This document shows, piece after piece, positions 32,936-42,183 of a DNA stretch of 64,000 nucleotides. The notes under the pieces were generated by a model. The model saw only the letters and a program-made list of their open reading frames with translations. It was not told where the DNA came from and ran no database searches. A program made the position numbers and the translations under genes. Source of the DNA: Cupriavidus oxalaticus (lineage in GTDB: Bacteria > Pseudomonadota > Gammaproteobacteria > Burkholderiales > Burkholderiaceae). How positions within the stretch are numbered: the first letter of the stretch is position 1; every line of letters begins with the position of its first letter. The stretch is from contig NZ_CP038635.1 in assembly GCF_004768545.1 (NCBI RefSeq), forward strand, positions 3,559,501 to 3,623,500, written 5' to 3'.

Positions 32936-33894
32936 CCCGATGGCGGCGCCGAGGCCGCAGGGGGTTGCAAGTGCCGCCGCAGCCAGTCGCCCAGCGCCGC
33001 GAACACTTCGCCGCGCAGCGGCTGTGCTTCGTTGAAGATCTCGTGAAAGCCGTGCGGATACCAGACCTCATCGCGCAGGTCGGGCGGCGCATTGTCGAAG
33101 AAGCTGCGGCTGCCCGCCGGATCGACCACGCGGTCGGCGCCGCCGACCAGCATCAGCATCGGCGCCTCCAGCCGCGCGGCATCGGCCTGTGCCTGCGCCA
33201 TGCCGCGGATAAAGCTCTCCAGCACGCTGGCGGTGATGGTGGTCTGCACCAGCGGGTCGGCGCGGTAGGCCGCCACCACGGCCGGATCGTGCGACAGGTG
33301 CCGCGCGTCGATCGGGTTGGGCACGCGCAGGCGCGGCGCCAGCGTCAGCAGCACGCGGTGCAGCGCCAGCATCGGCTGCGCCAGCCGCAGCGCCAGCGCG
33401 GGGGATGACAGCACCAGCGCGCGCACCGGGCGCACGCGCGCGGTGGCAAAGCGCGCCGCGATCAGCCCGCCCATGCTGTGGCCGAGCAGGATCGGCAGCT
33501 CGTTCCAGTCATGCAGCGCGGCGTCGTAGACCTCGGCCAGGTCCTCGAGATAGATGTCGGGATGGTCGGCCACCATGCGCGCGCCGCCGCTGGCGCCGTG
33601 GCCGCGCAGGTCGAACGCGCGCACGCGCAATCCCAATCCGCACAGCAGTTCGGCGACGTGCTGGTAGCGCCCGGCGTGTTCTGCAAGCCCGTGCACCAGC
33701 AGCACCGAGCCAAGCGGTTCCGCAAAGCGGCCGGGATCGGGGAGCCAGGTGCGCAGCAGCAGCTCGGTGCCGTCGCGCATGCGCTGGCGGCTTTGCACCG
33801 GCGCGTGCGCAATGGCGGGGCCAGGGGCTGTAGTGGTGCCCCGGGCCTCGGCGGCGCCAGCGGAAGCGGGATCGTCCGTCATCGGTTGTGCCAT
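32932..33894 (-). CDS. Alpha/beta hydrolase, monoacylglycerol lipase-like
   Basis: 320 aa. The oxyanion region is LLVHGLAEHAGRY, followed by FDLRGHGASGG and the nucleophile elbow LLGHSMGG (Ser). The acid is probably the Asp in LMLVGGADRVVDP and the His lies in YPHGFHEIFNE. This Hydrolase_4 pattern is that of lysophospholipase or monoacylglycerol lipase. No signal peptide is seen. A 35-residue Ala-rich N-terminus precedes the domain, so the true start may be internal. Confidence 0.9.
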   Translation of the reverse strand: MAQPMTDDPASAGAAEARGTTTAPGPAIAHAPVQSRQRMRDGTELLLRTWLPDPGRFAEPLGSVLLVHGLAEHAGRYQHVAELLCGLGLRVRAFDLRGHGASGGARMVADHPDIYLEDLAEVYDAALHDWNELPILLGHSMGGLIAARFATARVRPVRALVLSSPALALRLAQPMLALHRVLLTLAPRLRVPNPIDARHLSHDPAVVAAYRADPLVQTTITASVLESFIRGMAQAQADAARLEAPMLMLVGGADRVVDPAGSRSFFDNAPPDLRDEVWYPHGFHEIFNEAQPLRGEVFAALGDWLRRHLQPPAASAPPSG

Positions 33895-33984
33895 GCGCTA
33901 CGGTCTCCTCTGCGGCCGGGCCGGCGTGTGCGCCGGCATTGTTCTTTGTCTTGCTGCGTGACTGCACCAAACGGCACAAGGCGA

Positions 33985-34425
33985 TCAGTGACAGCCCTGT
34001 TCTTCCCGCGCCGCGTGGCGCGCGTCGCCAGTGCCAGGCACATCCGCGATATCGGCCAGGATCGGGCAATCCGGCCGGTCGTCGCCGCTGCAATGCTGCG
34101 CCAGTTGCCGCAATGTATCGCGCATCGCCGCCAGTTCGGCAATGCGCTGCTCCAGGTCGGCCACGTGCCTCAGCGTCAGCGCCTTGACGTCGGCGCTGGC
34201 GCGGCCGCGGTCGCGCCACAGCGACAGCAGGTCGCGGATCTCGTCGAGCGAGAAGCCCAGATTACGGGCGCGCCGCACGAAGCGCAAGGTATGCACCGCG
34301 CGTTCGTCATAGCGCCGGTAGCCGCCCTCGGTGCGCGGCGGCGCCTCCACCAGCCCGATCGATTCGTAGTGCCGGATCATCTTGGCCGACACGCCCGACG
34401 CTTGCGCCGCTTCGCCGATATTCAT
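33985..34425 (-). CDS. cueR: Copper-responsive MerR regulator CueR
   Basis: 146 aa. Mer[29 protein letters not shown], dimerisation helix, then the metal loop Cys112 and Cys120 in [13 protein letters not shown], with Ser77 as in Cu(I)-specific CueR. It represses, then on copper binding activates, promoters with a 19-base spacer. Two such promoters lie at 36965 and 37033. Its ATG overlaps the copA stop by four bases, so it is made from the copA transcript and senses its own operon. Confidence 0.95.
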   Translation of the reverse strand: MNIGEAAQASGVSAKMIRHYESIGLVEAPPRTEGGYRRYDERAVHTLRFVRRARNLGFSLDEIRDLLSLWRDRGRASADVKALTLRHVADLEQRIAELAAMRDTLRQLAQHCSGDDRPDCPILADIADVPGTGDARHAAREEQGCH

Positions 34426-36932
34426 CGCTTGCCTCCCTGTGCGGTGGCTGCCGTGGCTGCCGTTCTGGACTGCGGATGCCAGCGCCGCAGCAGCAAGGCG
34501 TTGCTGACCACGCTGACGCTGGAGAACGCCATCGCCGCGCCCGCCACCACCGGGTTCAGCAGCCCCGCCGCCGCCAGCGGGATGCCGACCACGTTGTAGA
34601 AGAATGCCCAGAACAGGTTCTGCCGGATCTTGCGCACGGTGCGGTGCGAGACCGCCAGCGCGTCGGCCACCAGCGCCGGGTCGCCGCGCATCAGCGTGAT
34701 GCCGGCTGCGTGCATGGCCACGTCGGTGCCGGTCGACATAGCGATGCCGACATCGGCCGCCGCCAGCGCCGGTGCATCGTTGATGCCGTCGCCGACCATC
34801 GCCACGACCGCACCGCCCTGGCCCAGCGCCTGCACACGCGCGGCCTTGTCCTCGGGCAGCACCTCGGCCTGCACCTCGTCGAGGCCGAGCTCGCGCGCTA
34901 CCCGCGCCGCCGCACCGGCGTTGTCGCCGGTCAGCATCACGGTGCGCACGCCCGCCGCGCGCAGCCGGGCGATCGCCTTGGGCGCGCGCGGCTTGATCGC
35001 ATCGCCAAACGCAACCAGCCCGACGACGCGTGGCGGCGTGGTCTCGACCAGCCACGACACGGTGCGGCCTTCGCCTTGCAGCCGCTGCGCCACCGGTGCC
35101 AGCGTACCCGCGTCAGCACCGAGCAATTCGCGCAGGCGTTCGCTGCCGAGTTGCAGCGCCTGGCCGTCGACCACGCCGGCAATGCCGCGGCCCGGCAGCG
35201 CCTTGACGTCCTCGGCCCTGGGCACGTCGATGCCGCGCGCCTGCGCCGCGGCCAGCACCGCGCGTGCCAGCGGGTGTTCGCTGCCGGCCTGCAGCGCGGC
35301 CAGACGCGCCAGCAGCGCGCCGCCGTCGGCATCGGCGTCGGCATCGGAAGAATCGGCAGCATGCAGCGCCACCACCTCGGGCTTGCCGACCGTCAGCGTG
35401 CCGGTCTTGTCGAACGCCACCACGCTGACGCGATGCGCCACTTCCAGCGCCTCGGCGTCCTTGATCAGGATGCCGGCACGCGCCCCCGCGCCGGTGCCCG
35501 CCATGATCGCGGTGGGCGTGGCCAGCCCCAGCGCGCACGGGCAGGCGATCACCAGCACCGCCACCGCATTGAGCAGCGCCGCTTCCCAGTTTCCGCCCAG
35601 CAGGCCCCAGCCCAGCACCGTCAGCAGCGCGATCACCAGCACCACCGGCACGAACACCGCGCTGACCTGGTCCACCATGCGCTGGATCGGCGCCTTGGCC
35701 GCCTGCGCATGCTCGACCATGCGGATGATGCGCGCCAGCACGGTCTCGGCGCCGACGGCAACGGTGCGCGCCACCAGCAGCCCTTCGAAGTTGATCGCGC
35801 CTCCGGTCAGCCGGTCGCCCGGCTTCTTGGGCACAGGCACGCTCTCGCCGGTCAGCATCGATTCGTCCGCATGGCTGCTGCCTTCGATCACCTCGGCATC
35901 AACCGGGATGCGCTCGCCCGGGCGCACCACCACCTCGTCGCCGAGGCGCACCGAAGCCAGCGGCACGCTGATTTCCTCGCCGCCGCGGCGCACGCGCGCG
36001 GTATCGGGGCGCAATGCCGCCAGCGCGCGGATGGCCTCGGCGGTCTGGCGCTTGGCGCGCGTCTCCAGCCACTTGCCGAGCCGCACCAGCGTGATCACCA
36101 CCGCCGCGCTTTCGAAGTACAGGTGCGGCATGGCGTCGGCAGGCGTGCGCCACATCAGCCACAGCGACAGCCCGTATGCCGCGGTCGTGCCCAGCGCCAC
36201 CAGCAGGTCCATATTGCCGGCGCCCGCGCGCACCGCCTTCCAGCCAGCCTTATAGAAGCGCCAGCCGAACACGAACTGCACCGGCGTCGCCAGCAGCCAC
36301 TGCGCCCAGGCCGGCAGCATCCAGTGCACGCCGTACCATGCCAGCACCATCGGCGCGACCAGCGGCAGCGACAGCGCGGCCGAGATCGCCACCGGCCAGG
36401 GGCCGTCCCAGAACGCAGGCGTGCGCGCGGCTTGCGTCGACGCAACTGCGCCGGCTTCGGCACCAGCCGCCGGCGTGGCCCCATAGCCCGCGCGCGCCAC
36501 GGCGGCAGTCAGCGCGGCGTCATCGGCGGTGCCGCGCAGCACCGTGACCGTGGCGCGTTCGGTGGCCAGGTTGACTTGCGCCTCCACCACGCCCGGCACG
36601 GCGCGCAGCGCCTTTTCCACGCGCGAGACGCACGACGCGCAGGTCATGTCGCTGACTTGCAGTTCGACGGTGTCCTGCGGCACCGCATAGCCGGCATCGG
36701 CCACGGCGCGCGCGGCGGCCGGCAGCACGGCAGCGGAGTCGGCATGCAGGGTGGCGGCCTCGGTGGCAAGGTTGACGGCCACGTCGTGTACCCCCGGCAC
36801 GCGCGCCAGCGCGTTCTCCACGCGGCGCACGCACGAGGCGCAGGTCATGCCCTCGACCGCCAGGCGCCATTCGGGCGTGTCGTCAAAGTTCTTGGCGGGT
36901 TGCGGAGCGAGCACAGCGCTGGAACTTGTCAT
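34422..36932 (-). CDS. copA: Cu(I)-exporting P1B-type ATPase CopA
   Basis: 836 aa. Two N-terminal metal-binding domains with MTCASC (Cys31/34 and Cys98/101) are followed by eight membrane helices. The transmembrane CPC motif is in [15 protein letters not shown], the phosphorylation motif is [14 protein letters not shown], and the A-domain is [24 protein letters not shown] is the hinge. It pumps Cu(I) or Ag(I) from cytoplasm to periplasm. It is transcribed with cueR from a CueR promoter and is divergent from copZ. Confidence 0.97.
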   Translation of the reverse strand: MTSSSAVLAPQPAKNFDDTPEWRLAVEGMTCASCVRRVENALARVPGVHDVAVNLATEAATLHADSAAVLPAAARAVADAGYAVPQDTVELQVSDMTCASCVSRVEKALRAVPGVVEAQVNLATERATVTVLRGTADDAALTAAVARAGYGATPAAGAEAGAVASTQAARTPAFWDGPWPVAISAALSLPLVAPMVLAWYGVHWMLPAWAQWLLATPVQFVFGWRFYKAGWKAVRAGAGNMDLLVALGTTAAYGLSLWLMWRTPADAMPHLYFESAAVVITLVRLGKWLETRAKRQTAEAIRALAALRPDTARVRRGGEEISVPLASVRLGDEVVVRPGERIPVDAEVIEGSSHADESMLTGESVPVPKKPGDRLTGGAINFEGLLVARTVAVGAETVLARIIRMVEHAQAAKAPIQRMVDQVSAVFVPVVLVIALLTVLGWGLLGGNWEAALLNAVAVLVIACPCALGLATPTAIMAGTGAGARAGILIKDAEALEVAHRVSVVAFDKTGTLTVGKPEVVALHAADSSDADADADGGALLARLAALQAGSEHPLARAVLAAAQARGIDVPRAEDVKALPGRGIAGVVDGQALQLGSERLRELLGADAGTLAPVAQRLQGEGRTVSWLVETTPPRVVGLVAFGDAIKPRAPKAIARLRAAGVRTVMLTGDNAGAAARVARELGLDEVQAEVLPEDKAARVQALGQGGAVVAMVGDGINDAPALAAADVGIAMSTGTDVAMHAAGITLMRGDPALVADALAVSHRTVRKIRQNLFWAFFYNVVGIPLAAAGLLNPVVAGAAMAFSSVSVVSNALLLRRWHPQSRTAATAATAQGGKR

Positions 36933-36964
36933 GGTTCTGGATCATCCACAGTGTCGATGTCAGC

Positions 36965-36995
36965 ATCATGAACCTTACCATCATGGGAAGGTCAA
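36965..36995 (-). promoter_or_regulatory. CueR-type promoter of copA
   Basis: On the minus strand the -35 is TTGACC (36995-36990) and the -10 is CATGAT (36970-36965), separated by 19 bases instead of 17. The MerR-type palindrome ACCTT...AAGGT (36972-36992) fills the spacer. The overlong spacer is the hallmark of CueR-activated promoters. Confidence 0.85.
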
Positions 36996-37032
36996 GTGCG
37001 GAACAGCATTTCCCGCCACTTTAAAAATCCTC

Positions 37033-37063
37033 TTGCGCTTCCCACCATGGCAAGGTTCACACT
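37033..37063 (+). promoter_or_regulatory. CueR-type promoter of copZ
   Basis: The -35 TTGCGC (37033-37038) and -10 CACACT (37058-37063) are 19 bases apart, enclosing CTTCCCACCATGGCAAGG, a CueR-like dyad. It drives copZ, whose start is 52 bases further on. The box is the sister of the copA one about 60 bases away on the other strand. Confidence 0.82.
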
Positions 37064-37114
37064 ATGTCTGTCGCGGCGCCGTGCCGCCATTCAACCCTTC
37101 AGGAGGTTTCCAGC

Positions 37115-37315
37115 ATGATCCAGTTCCAGGTCGAAGGCATGTCCTGCAACCATTGCGTCGGCGCCATCACGCGTGCCGTGCAGGCGGTTGATCCGGCCGC
37201 CAAGGTCAGCGCCGACGTACCGACCCAGGCCGTGCGCGTGGACAGCGGCGCCGACACGCAGGCATTGCGGCACGCCATCGAAGACGCTGGCTATCCGGTC
37301 AAGTCGGTGTCATAA
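37115..37315 (+). CDS. copZ: Copper chaperone CopZ
   Basis: 66 aa single heavy-metal-associated domain with the binding motif GMSCNHC (Cys11, Cys14) and the usual beta-alpha-beta order. It carries Cu(I) to CopA in the cytoplasm. The start at 37115 has a strong AGGAGG at 37101-37106. An upstream in-frame ATG at 37064 lies within the promoter and is rejected. It is divergent from copA and ended by a strong terminator. Confidence 0.95.
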   Translation: MIQFQVEGMSCNHCVGAITRAVQAVDPAAKVSADVPTQAVRVDSGADTQALRHAIEDAGYPVKSVS

Positions 37316-37331
37316 GCGGCAGGCCTGCAGC

Positions 37332-37361
37332 AAAAAGGGACGCCCCCGGGCGTCCCTTTTT
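37332..37361. terminator. Bidirectional terminator between copZ and the OmpW gene
   Basis: A perfect 30-base inverted repeat with arms AAAAAGGGACGCCCC and its complement, ending in TTTTT on both strands. It sits between the convergent copZ and ompW-like genes. Confidence 0.92.
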
Positions 37362-37382
37362 GCACTGGCCGTGGCGCTGCGC

Positions 37383-38111
37383 TCAAAAGCGGTAGCCCAC
37401 GCTCAGGAATGTCACCACCGGGTCGATCTTGATCTTGGTATGCGAAATGATCGTCACCGGGCCAGCCTGCGTGGTCAGCGTGGCGGTGGTGGACAGCGGC
37501 AGGTACGACACCGACAGGCCGAGGAACCAGTTGTCGTTGATCGCATAGTTGGCGCCGATGTTGAACACCGGATTCCACGACGGCTTGGCGCTGGCGGTCA
37601 TCCTGGCGCCGGGGATGCCGAACGCGCCATTGACGAATTGCTGGTTGGTGATGGTTTCGTCGGTAAACCAGGTGTAGTTGACGCCGATGCCGACATACGG
37701 GCGGAACTTGGTCCTGGCGTCGAAGAAGTGGTACTTGACCAGCAGCGCCGGGCTCCACTGCTTGACCGAGCCGAGCTTGCCGTACTTGGCGTACTCGCCG
37801 GTACCCGTGACGTCATGCTTGGGCGGAATGCCCGCGACCAGCTCGCCCGAGATGTTGTCCGTGAAGAAGTGCGTGAACGCCAGGCCCAAGGTGTCGGCGC
37901 TCTCGATATCGGCGCCGGTGTTGGCGCGGGTCATGTTGACCGGCCGGCCATTGATGCTGTCGACGGTCATCGGGTCGGCGGAGCTGTTCGGCATCACGCG
38001 GAACCAGCCCAGGCTGACGATATTGCTGCCGGCCGATTGTGCTTGTGCGGCTCCTGTCAGCGCCATGACAGCGCCAGCCGCCAGCATCTTCTTCTTGTAG
38101 GTCGATTTCAT
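37383..38111 (-). CDS. OmpW family outer membrane protein
   Basis: 242 aa. Signal peptide MKSTYKKKMLAAGAVMALTG ending AQAQ, then alternating strands of a small beta-barrel. Family hallmarks are FTDNISGELVAGIPPKHDV, FRPYVGIGVNYTWF and the C-terminal Phe (VGYRF) for BAM insertion. OmpW proteins form an eight-stranded barrel with a hydrophobic channel. The start at 38111 has AGAGGACT upstream; the frame extends to 38180 without signal-peptide character. Confidence 0.93.
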   Translation of the reverse strand: MKSTYKKKMLAAGAVMALTGAAQAQSAGSNIVSLGWFRVMPNSSADPMTVDSINGRPVNMTRANTGADIESADTLGLAFTHFFTDNISGELVAGIPPKHDVTGTGEYAKYGKLGSVKQWSPALLVKYHFFDARTKFRPYVGIGVNYTWFTDETITNQQFVNGAFGIPGARMTASAKPSWNPVFNIGANYAINDNWFLGLSVSYLPLSTTATLTTQAGPVTIISHTKIKIDPVVTFLSVGYRF

Positions 38112-38389
38112 AGTCCTCTTACTCCTCATTCGTTTACTGCCGTATGCATTATCCGGCGGGTATGAGCAGGACTGTTTCACCGACGATACAGAATCGTAGA
38201 GGACGCCCCCTAAACGAAGGGTTAACCACTAAGAAACCCAGGCTGAAGACATTGCCAGGCCGGGTAAACGCTGCGTCGGCGCAACGCTTTATGCCGCGCG
38301 CCGGAAAAAACCCTGAAAGATACGAGGGTTTAGGGGCCGGCTGCGCAATAGCGCCCGCCTGCCCCTGCCCTACGCGGCGAGACCCGCGC
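38112..38389. other. Intergenic region between the OmpW and alkylsulfatase genes
   Basis: About 280 bases of mixed composition upstream of the OmpW gene. It must contain that gene's promoter. No convincing box, terminator or gene was found. Confidence 0.35.
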
Positions 38390-40378
38390 TCACGGCGTGA
38401 CGATTGCGAAGCTCGGCTCGAACTTGTCCATCAGTGCCACCCATGCAGCGAGCGCCTGCGGATCGCCACCGACTTTGGCGCGGCCGGCCTGGGTCTCCGC
38501 CTGCAGCGTGGTCTGCCCCGAGAGCACGCCGGTCAGCACCGCGCGCGGCATCGTCAGTGTGGCCTGCGGTGCGGCATGCTGCGCGCCTGCCTTGTAGCGG
38601 AACACGCCGTTCTCGACCGTCAGCGCGTAGCGCTTGCCGGTGTCGGGCTGCACCCAGTTGATCGCGACGGTCTTGCCCGCGGCACGGTCGCCGTTCAGGC
38701 TGATCGCCAGGTAGTCCAGGAACATGGTGTCGGTCATCGCCCGCAGCACGTCGGGGCTGCCGGTGCGGCGCGTGGACCCGGGCGCGCCGTCGCGCAGCTC
38801 GGCAGCGCCGGTCAGGTAGGCATTGCGCCAGGTCGACGACTCGGCCTGGTAGCCGAGCTGCTCCAGCGCATCGGCCTGCAGCCGGCGCGCGGCCTGGTTG
38901 TCGGGGTCGGCAAAGACCACGTGCTTGAGCACCTCTGCCACCCAGCGGTACTCGCCGCGCGCATACGACGCGCGCGCCCGCTCCAGCACGCGCGCCGCGC
39001 CGCCCATGTACTCGACGTAGTGCTTGCCGGCATCCTCGGGCGGCAGCGGGTTCAGGTTGGCGGGATTGGCGTCGTACCAGCCGAGGTAGCGCTGGTAGAC
39101 CGCCTTGGCGTTGTGGCTGACGGTGCCGTAGTAGTCGCGCAGGTGCCATTCGGAGGCCAGCGACGGCGGCAGCTTCACACGCTCGGCGATCTCGGCGGGC
39201 ACGTAGCCCAGATTGGCGAGCCGCAGCGACTGGTCGTGGATGTACTTGTAGCCATCGCGCTGCTTGCCGAGGTAGGTGACGATATTGTCGCGGCCCCAGG
39301 TCGGCCAGTGGTGCTGCGCGAACAGCACCTCGGTGCGGCCGCCGAAGCGGTCGATGGTCTCGTCCAGCGCGCGCCACCACTGGTTGGCGTCGCGAACCTG
39401 CGCGCCGCGGATGGTGTACAGGTTATGCAGGTTGTGGGTGGCATCCTCGGCCGCGCACAGCGCCTTCCACTGCGGCAGGTACATCAGCATCTCGGCCGGC
39501 GCCTCGGTGCCGGGCGCCATCAGGAATTCGATCTGCACGCCGTCGATGGTGCGGGTCTCGCCGGTCCTCGCGATCAGGTCGGTCGGCGGCACCAGCGTCA
39601 GCGTGCCCTGCGCGACCGCCTTGCCGAGCCCGGCATCGACCTGGCCGGTGGCCGAGCGCTGCAGGTTGGCGCCATACATGTACTGGGCGCGTCGGCTCAT
39701 CGCATTGCCGGCAAAGACGTTCTCGCTGACCGCCTCTTCCATGAAGCCTTCGGGCGCCAGCACTTTGACCTTCCCCGCCTTGACGTCGTCTTCGCTGATC
39801 ACGCCCTTGGCGCCGCCGAAGTGATCGGCATGGCTGTGCGTATAGATCACCGCCACCACCGGCTTCCTGGGGCGGTGCTTGTAGTACAGCTCCAGGCCGG
39901 TGCGGGCGGTCTCGGTGGCGGTCAGCGGGTCGATGATGATCAGGCCACTGTCGCCTTCGATGATCGTCATGTTGGAGATGTCGAAGCCGCGGATCTGGTA
40001 GATGCGGTCGGTCACCTGGAACAGGCCGTGGTTCATGTTCAGCCGGGCCTGCCGCCACAGGCTGGGATTGACCGTCGCCGGTGCGACATCCTTGTCGATA
40101 AAGCGGTATGAATCCAGCGACCACACCACCCTGCCTTGCGCATCGCGGATCTCGCCGCTGTCGATGGTGCCGATGAAACCCCGGCGCGCGTCCTCGAAAT
40201 CACGCTGATTCTGGAACGGCAGTTGCTGAAGCACGGCGGCCTGGGCGCGGGCCGTGGCGTCGCTGGCCGGGTTGGGCGGTGTAGGCGCGGCACTGGCCGA
40301 TCCGGAAGCGCCAGCGAAAACGAGGGCTGCGGCGAAGGCCGCGGCAGTAGAGGTCGGGTACGACATGCGGGTCTCCAT
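38390..40378 (-). CDS. Alkylsulfatase, metallo-beta-lactamase fold (SdsA1/BDS1-like)
   Basis: 662 aa. A signal peptide (about residues 6-31) marks it as periplasmic or secreted. The zinc motif is THSHADHFGG (His181, His183, Asp185, His186). The rest of the site is in APGTEAPAEM, CAAEDATHNLHNLYTIRG and FAQHHWPTWG. A helical dimerisation domain and a C-terminal SCP2-like domain follow (about 530-660). It hydrolyses primary alkyl sulfates such as dodecyl sulfate. A start at 40366 (MSYPTS) is also possible. It is divergent from a TetR gene. Confidence 0.94.
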   Translation of the reverse strand: METRMSYPTSTAAAFAAALVFAGASGSASAAPTPPNPASDATARAQAAVLQQLPFQNQRDFEDARRGFIGTIDSGEIRDAQGRVVWSLDSYRFIDKDVAPATVNPSLWRQARLNMNHGLFQVTDRIYQIRGFDISNMTIIEGDSGLIIIDPLTATETARTGLELYYKHRPRKPVVAVIYTHSHADHFGGAKGVISEDDVKAGKVKVLAPEGFMEEAVSENVFAGNAMSRRAQYMYGANLQRSATGQVDAGLGKAVAQGTLTLVPPTDLIARTGETRTIDGVQIEFLMAPGTEAPAEMLMYLPQWKALCAAEDATHNLHNLYTIRGAQVRDANQWWRALDETIDRFGGRTEVLFAQHHWPTWGRDNIVTYLGKQRDGYKYIHDQSLRLANLGYVPAEIAERVKLPPSLASEWHLRDYYGTVSHNAKAVYQRYLGWYDANPANLNPLPPEDAGKHYVEYMGGAARVLERARASYARGEYRWVAEVLKHVVFADPDNQAARRLQADALEQLGYQAESSTWRNAYLTGAAELRDGAPGSTRRTGSPDVLRAMTDTMFLDYLAISLNGDRAAGKTVAINWVQPDTGKRYALTVENGVFRYKAGAQHAAPQATLTMPRAVLTGVLSGQTTLQAETQAGRAKVGGDPQALAAWVALMDKFEPSFAIVTP

Positions 40379-40420
40379 GCGGGTCTCCTTCAGGCGCTGT
40401 CAGCGAGTGGTGTCCAAAGA

Positions 40421-40442
40421 TTGTGCTGAACGTTCAGTACAA
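40421..40442. promoter_or_regulatory. TetR-type operator between alkylsulfatase and tetR
   Basis: A 22-base near-perfect palindrome, TTGTGCTGAACGTTCAGTACAA, with one mismatched pair. It is centred midway between the two divergent starts. The symmetrical CTGAACGTTCAG core is typical of TetR family operators. Confidence 0.75.
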
Positions 40443-40521
40443 TATTGAAGTTTGCTGGCAGAACTCCTCTACTGTCAAATCGCAGCGCCGCTGAAAATTC
40501 TGAACTTTGCCCCTGCCCCCT

Positions 40522-41220
40522 ATGCCGTCATCGATGCCCCCGCCCACCAAGGCCCCGCCCGCTGCGCTCAAGAACCGCCGCGGCCTGGAAACACGAGACC
40601 GGATTCTCGCCGTCGCGCGTGAGCTGATCAGCGCACATGGCTACTCCGAGGTGACACTGGATCAAATCTCCGCCGAGGTCGGGGTGGCCAAGAGCAGCCT
40701 GCTCTGGCACTTCGGCAGCAAGGAAATGCTGCTGGCACAAGCCGCGACCAGCCTGTTCGAAGACTTTGGAAATGAGCTTGGGGGAGTCGCCAGGCATGCC
40801 GGCAAGACGCCGCCGCAGCGGCTGGAAAACCTGTTCGACGAACTTGCCGACTATTTCACGGCCAACCCCGAGGCCAAGGGCGTGGTGCTTGGCCTGCTGT
40901 TCTCCGGCGGCGTGCCGGCCAGCGTGCGCGAGCAGATCCGGCACAGCTGGGACGCGCATGTGCGCGACCTGGCCGAGGTGCTGTCAGTACCGGGCCAGCC
41001 GCTGCCGCCCGAAATGTCACGCCTGATCGTGGCCACGCTGCACGGCTGCTATGTCCACTGGTACGCCAGCGACCGCAGCGAGCCGATCGCCGGCTTCCTG
41101 GCGCCGGCGCGTACCTTGTTCAGCGACTGGCTGCGCGCCCGGGCGGGCCGAGCGGAAGATGATCGGGGGCGTCAGGCGCGGCTGGCCAGCACGCACGCCG
41201 CCAGGTCCCACAGCGCATAG
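40522..41220 (+). CDS. TetR family transcriptional regulator
   Basis: 232 aa from the ATG at 40522 (a TTG at 40507 is also in frame). The TetR HTH is ETRDRILAVARELISAHGYSEVTLDQISAEVGVAKSSLLWHFGSKEMLL, quoted here only as the region from residue 24 to 72. The Trp-His-Phe pattern ends the DNA-binding domain. The C-terminal ligand domain is unclassified. It is divergent from the alkylsulfatase gene, with a palindrome between them, so it probably represses that gene until an alkyl sulfate or alcohol appears. Its 3' end overlaps the next convergent gene by 49 bases. Confidence 0.92.
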   Translation: MPSSMPPPTKAPPAALKNRRGLETRDRILAVARELISAHGYSEVTLDQISAEVGVAKSSLLWHFGSKEMLLAQAATSLFEDFGNELGGVARHAGKTPPQRLENLFDELADYFTANPEAKGVVLGLLFSGGVPASVREQIRHSWDAHVRDLAEVLSVPGQPLPPEMSRLIVATLHGCYVHWYASDRSEPIAGFLAPARTLFSDWLRARAGRAEDDRGRQARLASTHAARSHSA

Positions 41221-42125
41221 CCCACGCTCTTGAACACCAGCGGGCTGCCGCCGCGCGCGCGGATGGCATCGGCCTGCAGGATCGCCGTCTCGAACGGCTG
41301 CACGGTGCCCCAGTCGATGCCCGCCTGCAGCAGGTCACCTGCTTCTTCCTCGATGCCGAACAGCGTATCGGCCAGCAGGCGCCCGTGGTCCGCGGCCGCA
41401 TGGCAAAGCCGCGGCGGCAGCTCGCACATGTCCGGCCGGAAAGCGCCGACCGCGGCGATGAAGTGGTCGTCGCGCCAGAGCCCGCTGTCCAGGTCCGGCA
41501 GCACCGGGCTGCGGCTGGACGTGACCGTGACCACCATCGACACGCGCGGCAGCACCGCGGCAACGGTGTCGGTCACTTCGGCCTCGACGCCCAGCGTACG
41601 CGCCTGCGCGGCCAGCGCCTCGGCCTTGTCGCGCGTGCGCGACTGCAGCCATACCTTGCGCACACCCAGTCCGTCGACAAAGGCCTCCAGGTGCGTCAGC
41701 GCCTGCACGCCGGCGCCGACGATCAGCAGTTCGCCGTCGGTGCGCGCGGCGAAGCATTGCGCCGCCAGCAGCGACACCGCCGCGGTGCGCCGGCCGGTCA
41801 CCGTCGGCCCGTCGAGCATGGCCAGCCGCGCGCCGGTATGCGCGTCGGCCACCACCACTTCGCCAAGGATATTGGGCAACCCGCGCCCAGGGTTGCCGGG
41901 GTGCACGGTGATGTTCTTGGTCATCACCAGGTTGCGGTTGCGCGCCGGCATCACCAGCAGCGTACCCTCGCCGTCCTCCGCATCGCCCACCGGCAGCGCG
42001 ATGCGCGGCGGCGCCATGGCCGTACCGTCGCGCAGCTCGGCCAGCATGTCGGCGATGGCGCGCGCCAGTTCGGGATATGGCAGTCGGGCCGCCGTGCTGG
42101 CGGCATCGAGGGGAAGCAGGGACAT
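41172..42125 (-). CDS. Ornithine cyclodeaminase / mu-crystallin family enzyme
   Basis: 317 aa from the ATG at 42125 (MSLLPLDAAS); the frame opens at 42158. NAD(P)-binding motif LLIVGAGVQALTHLEAF and the family segment DGPTVTGRRTAAVSLLAAQ are present. The N-terminal substrate domain has VMTKNITVHPGNPGRGLPNI. Family members include ornithine cyclodeaminase, alanine dehydrogenase and Delta1-pyrroline-2-carboxylate reductase. The last fits best by general appearance, for which no partner gene is nearby. Confidence 0.85.
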   Translation of the reverse strand: MSLLPLDAASTAARLPYPELARAIADMLAELRDGTAMAPPRIALPVGDAEDGEGTLLVMPARNRNLVMTKNITVHPGNPGRGLPNILGEVVVADAHTGARLAMLDGPTVTGRRTAAVSLLAAQCFAARTDGELLIVGAGVQALTHLEAFVDGLGVRKVWLQSRTRDKAEALAAQARTLGVEAEVTDTVAAVLPRVSMVVTVTSSRSPVLPDLDSGLWRDDHFIAAVGAFRPDMCELPPRLCHAAADHGRLLADTLFGIEEEAGDLLQAGIDWGTVQPFETAILQADAIRARGGSPLVFKSVGYALWDLAACVLASRA

Positions 42126-42183
42126 GCGGGCGCTCCGGCGGGATGGTGAAGCGGCCATTATGCGGGACGGCCGCGCAGCGATG

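Noticed and set aside
33985..35055. 356-codon minus-strand frame containing cueR
   Set aside because: The part upstream of 34425 is an alternative frame of copA. Only the CueR portion is real.
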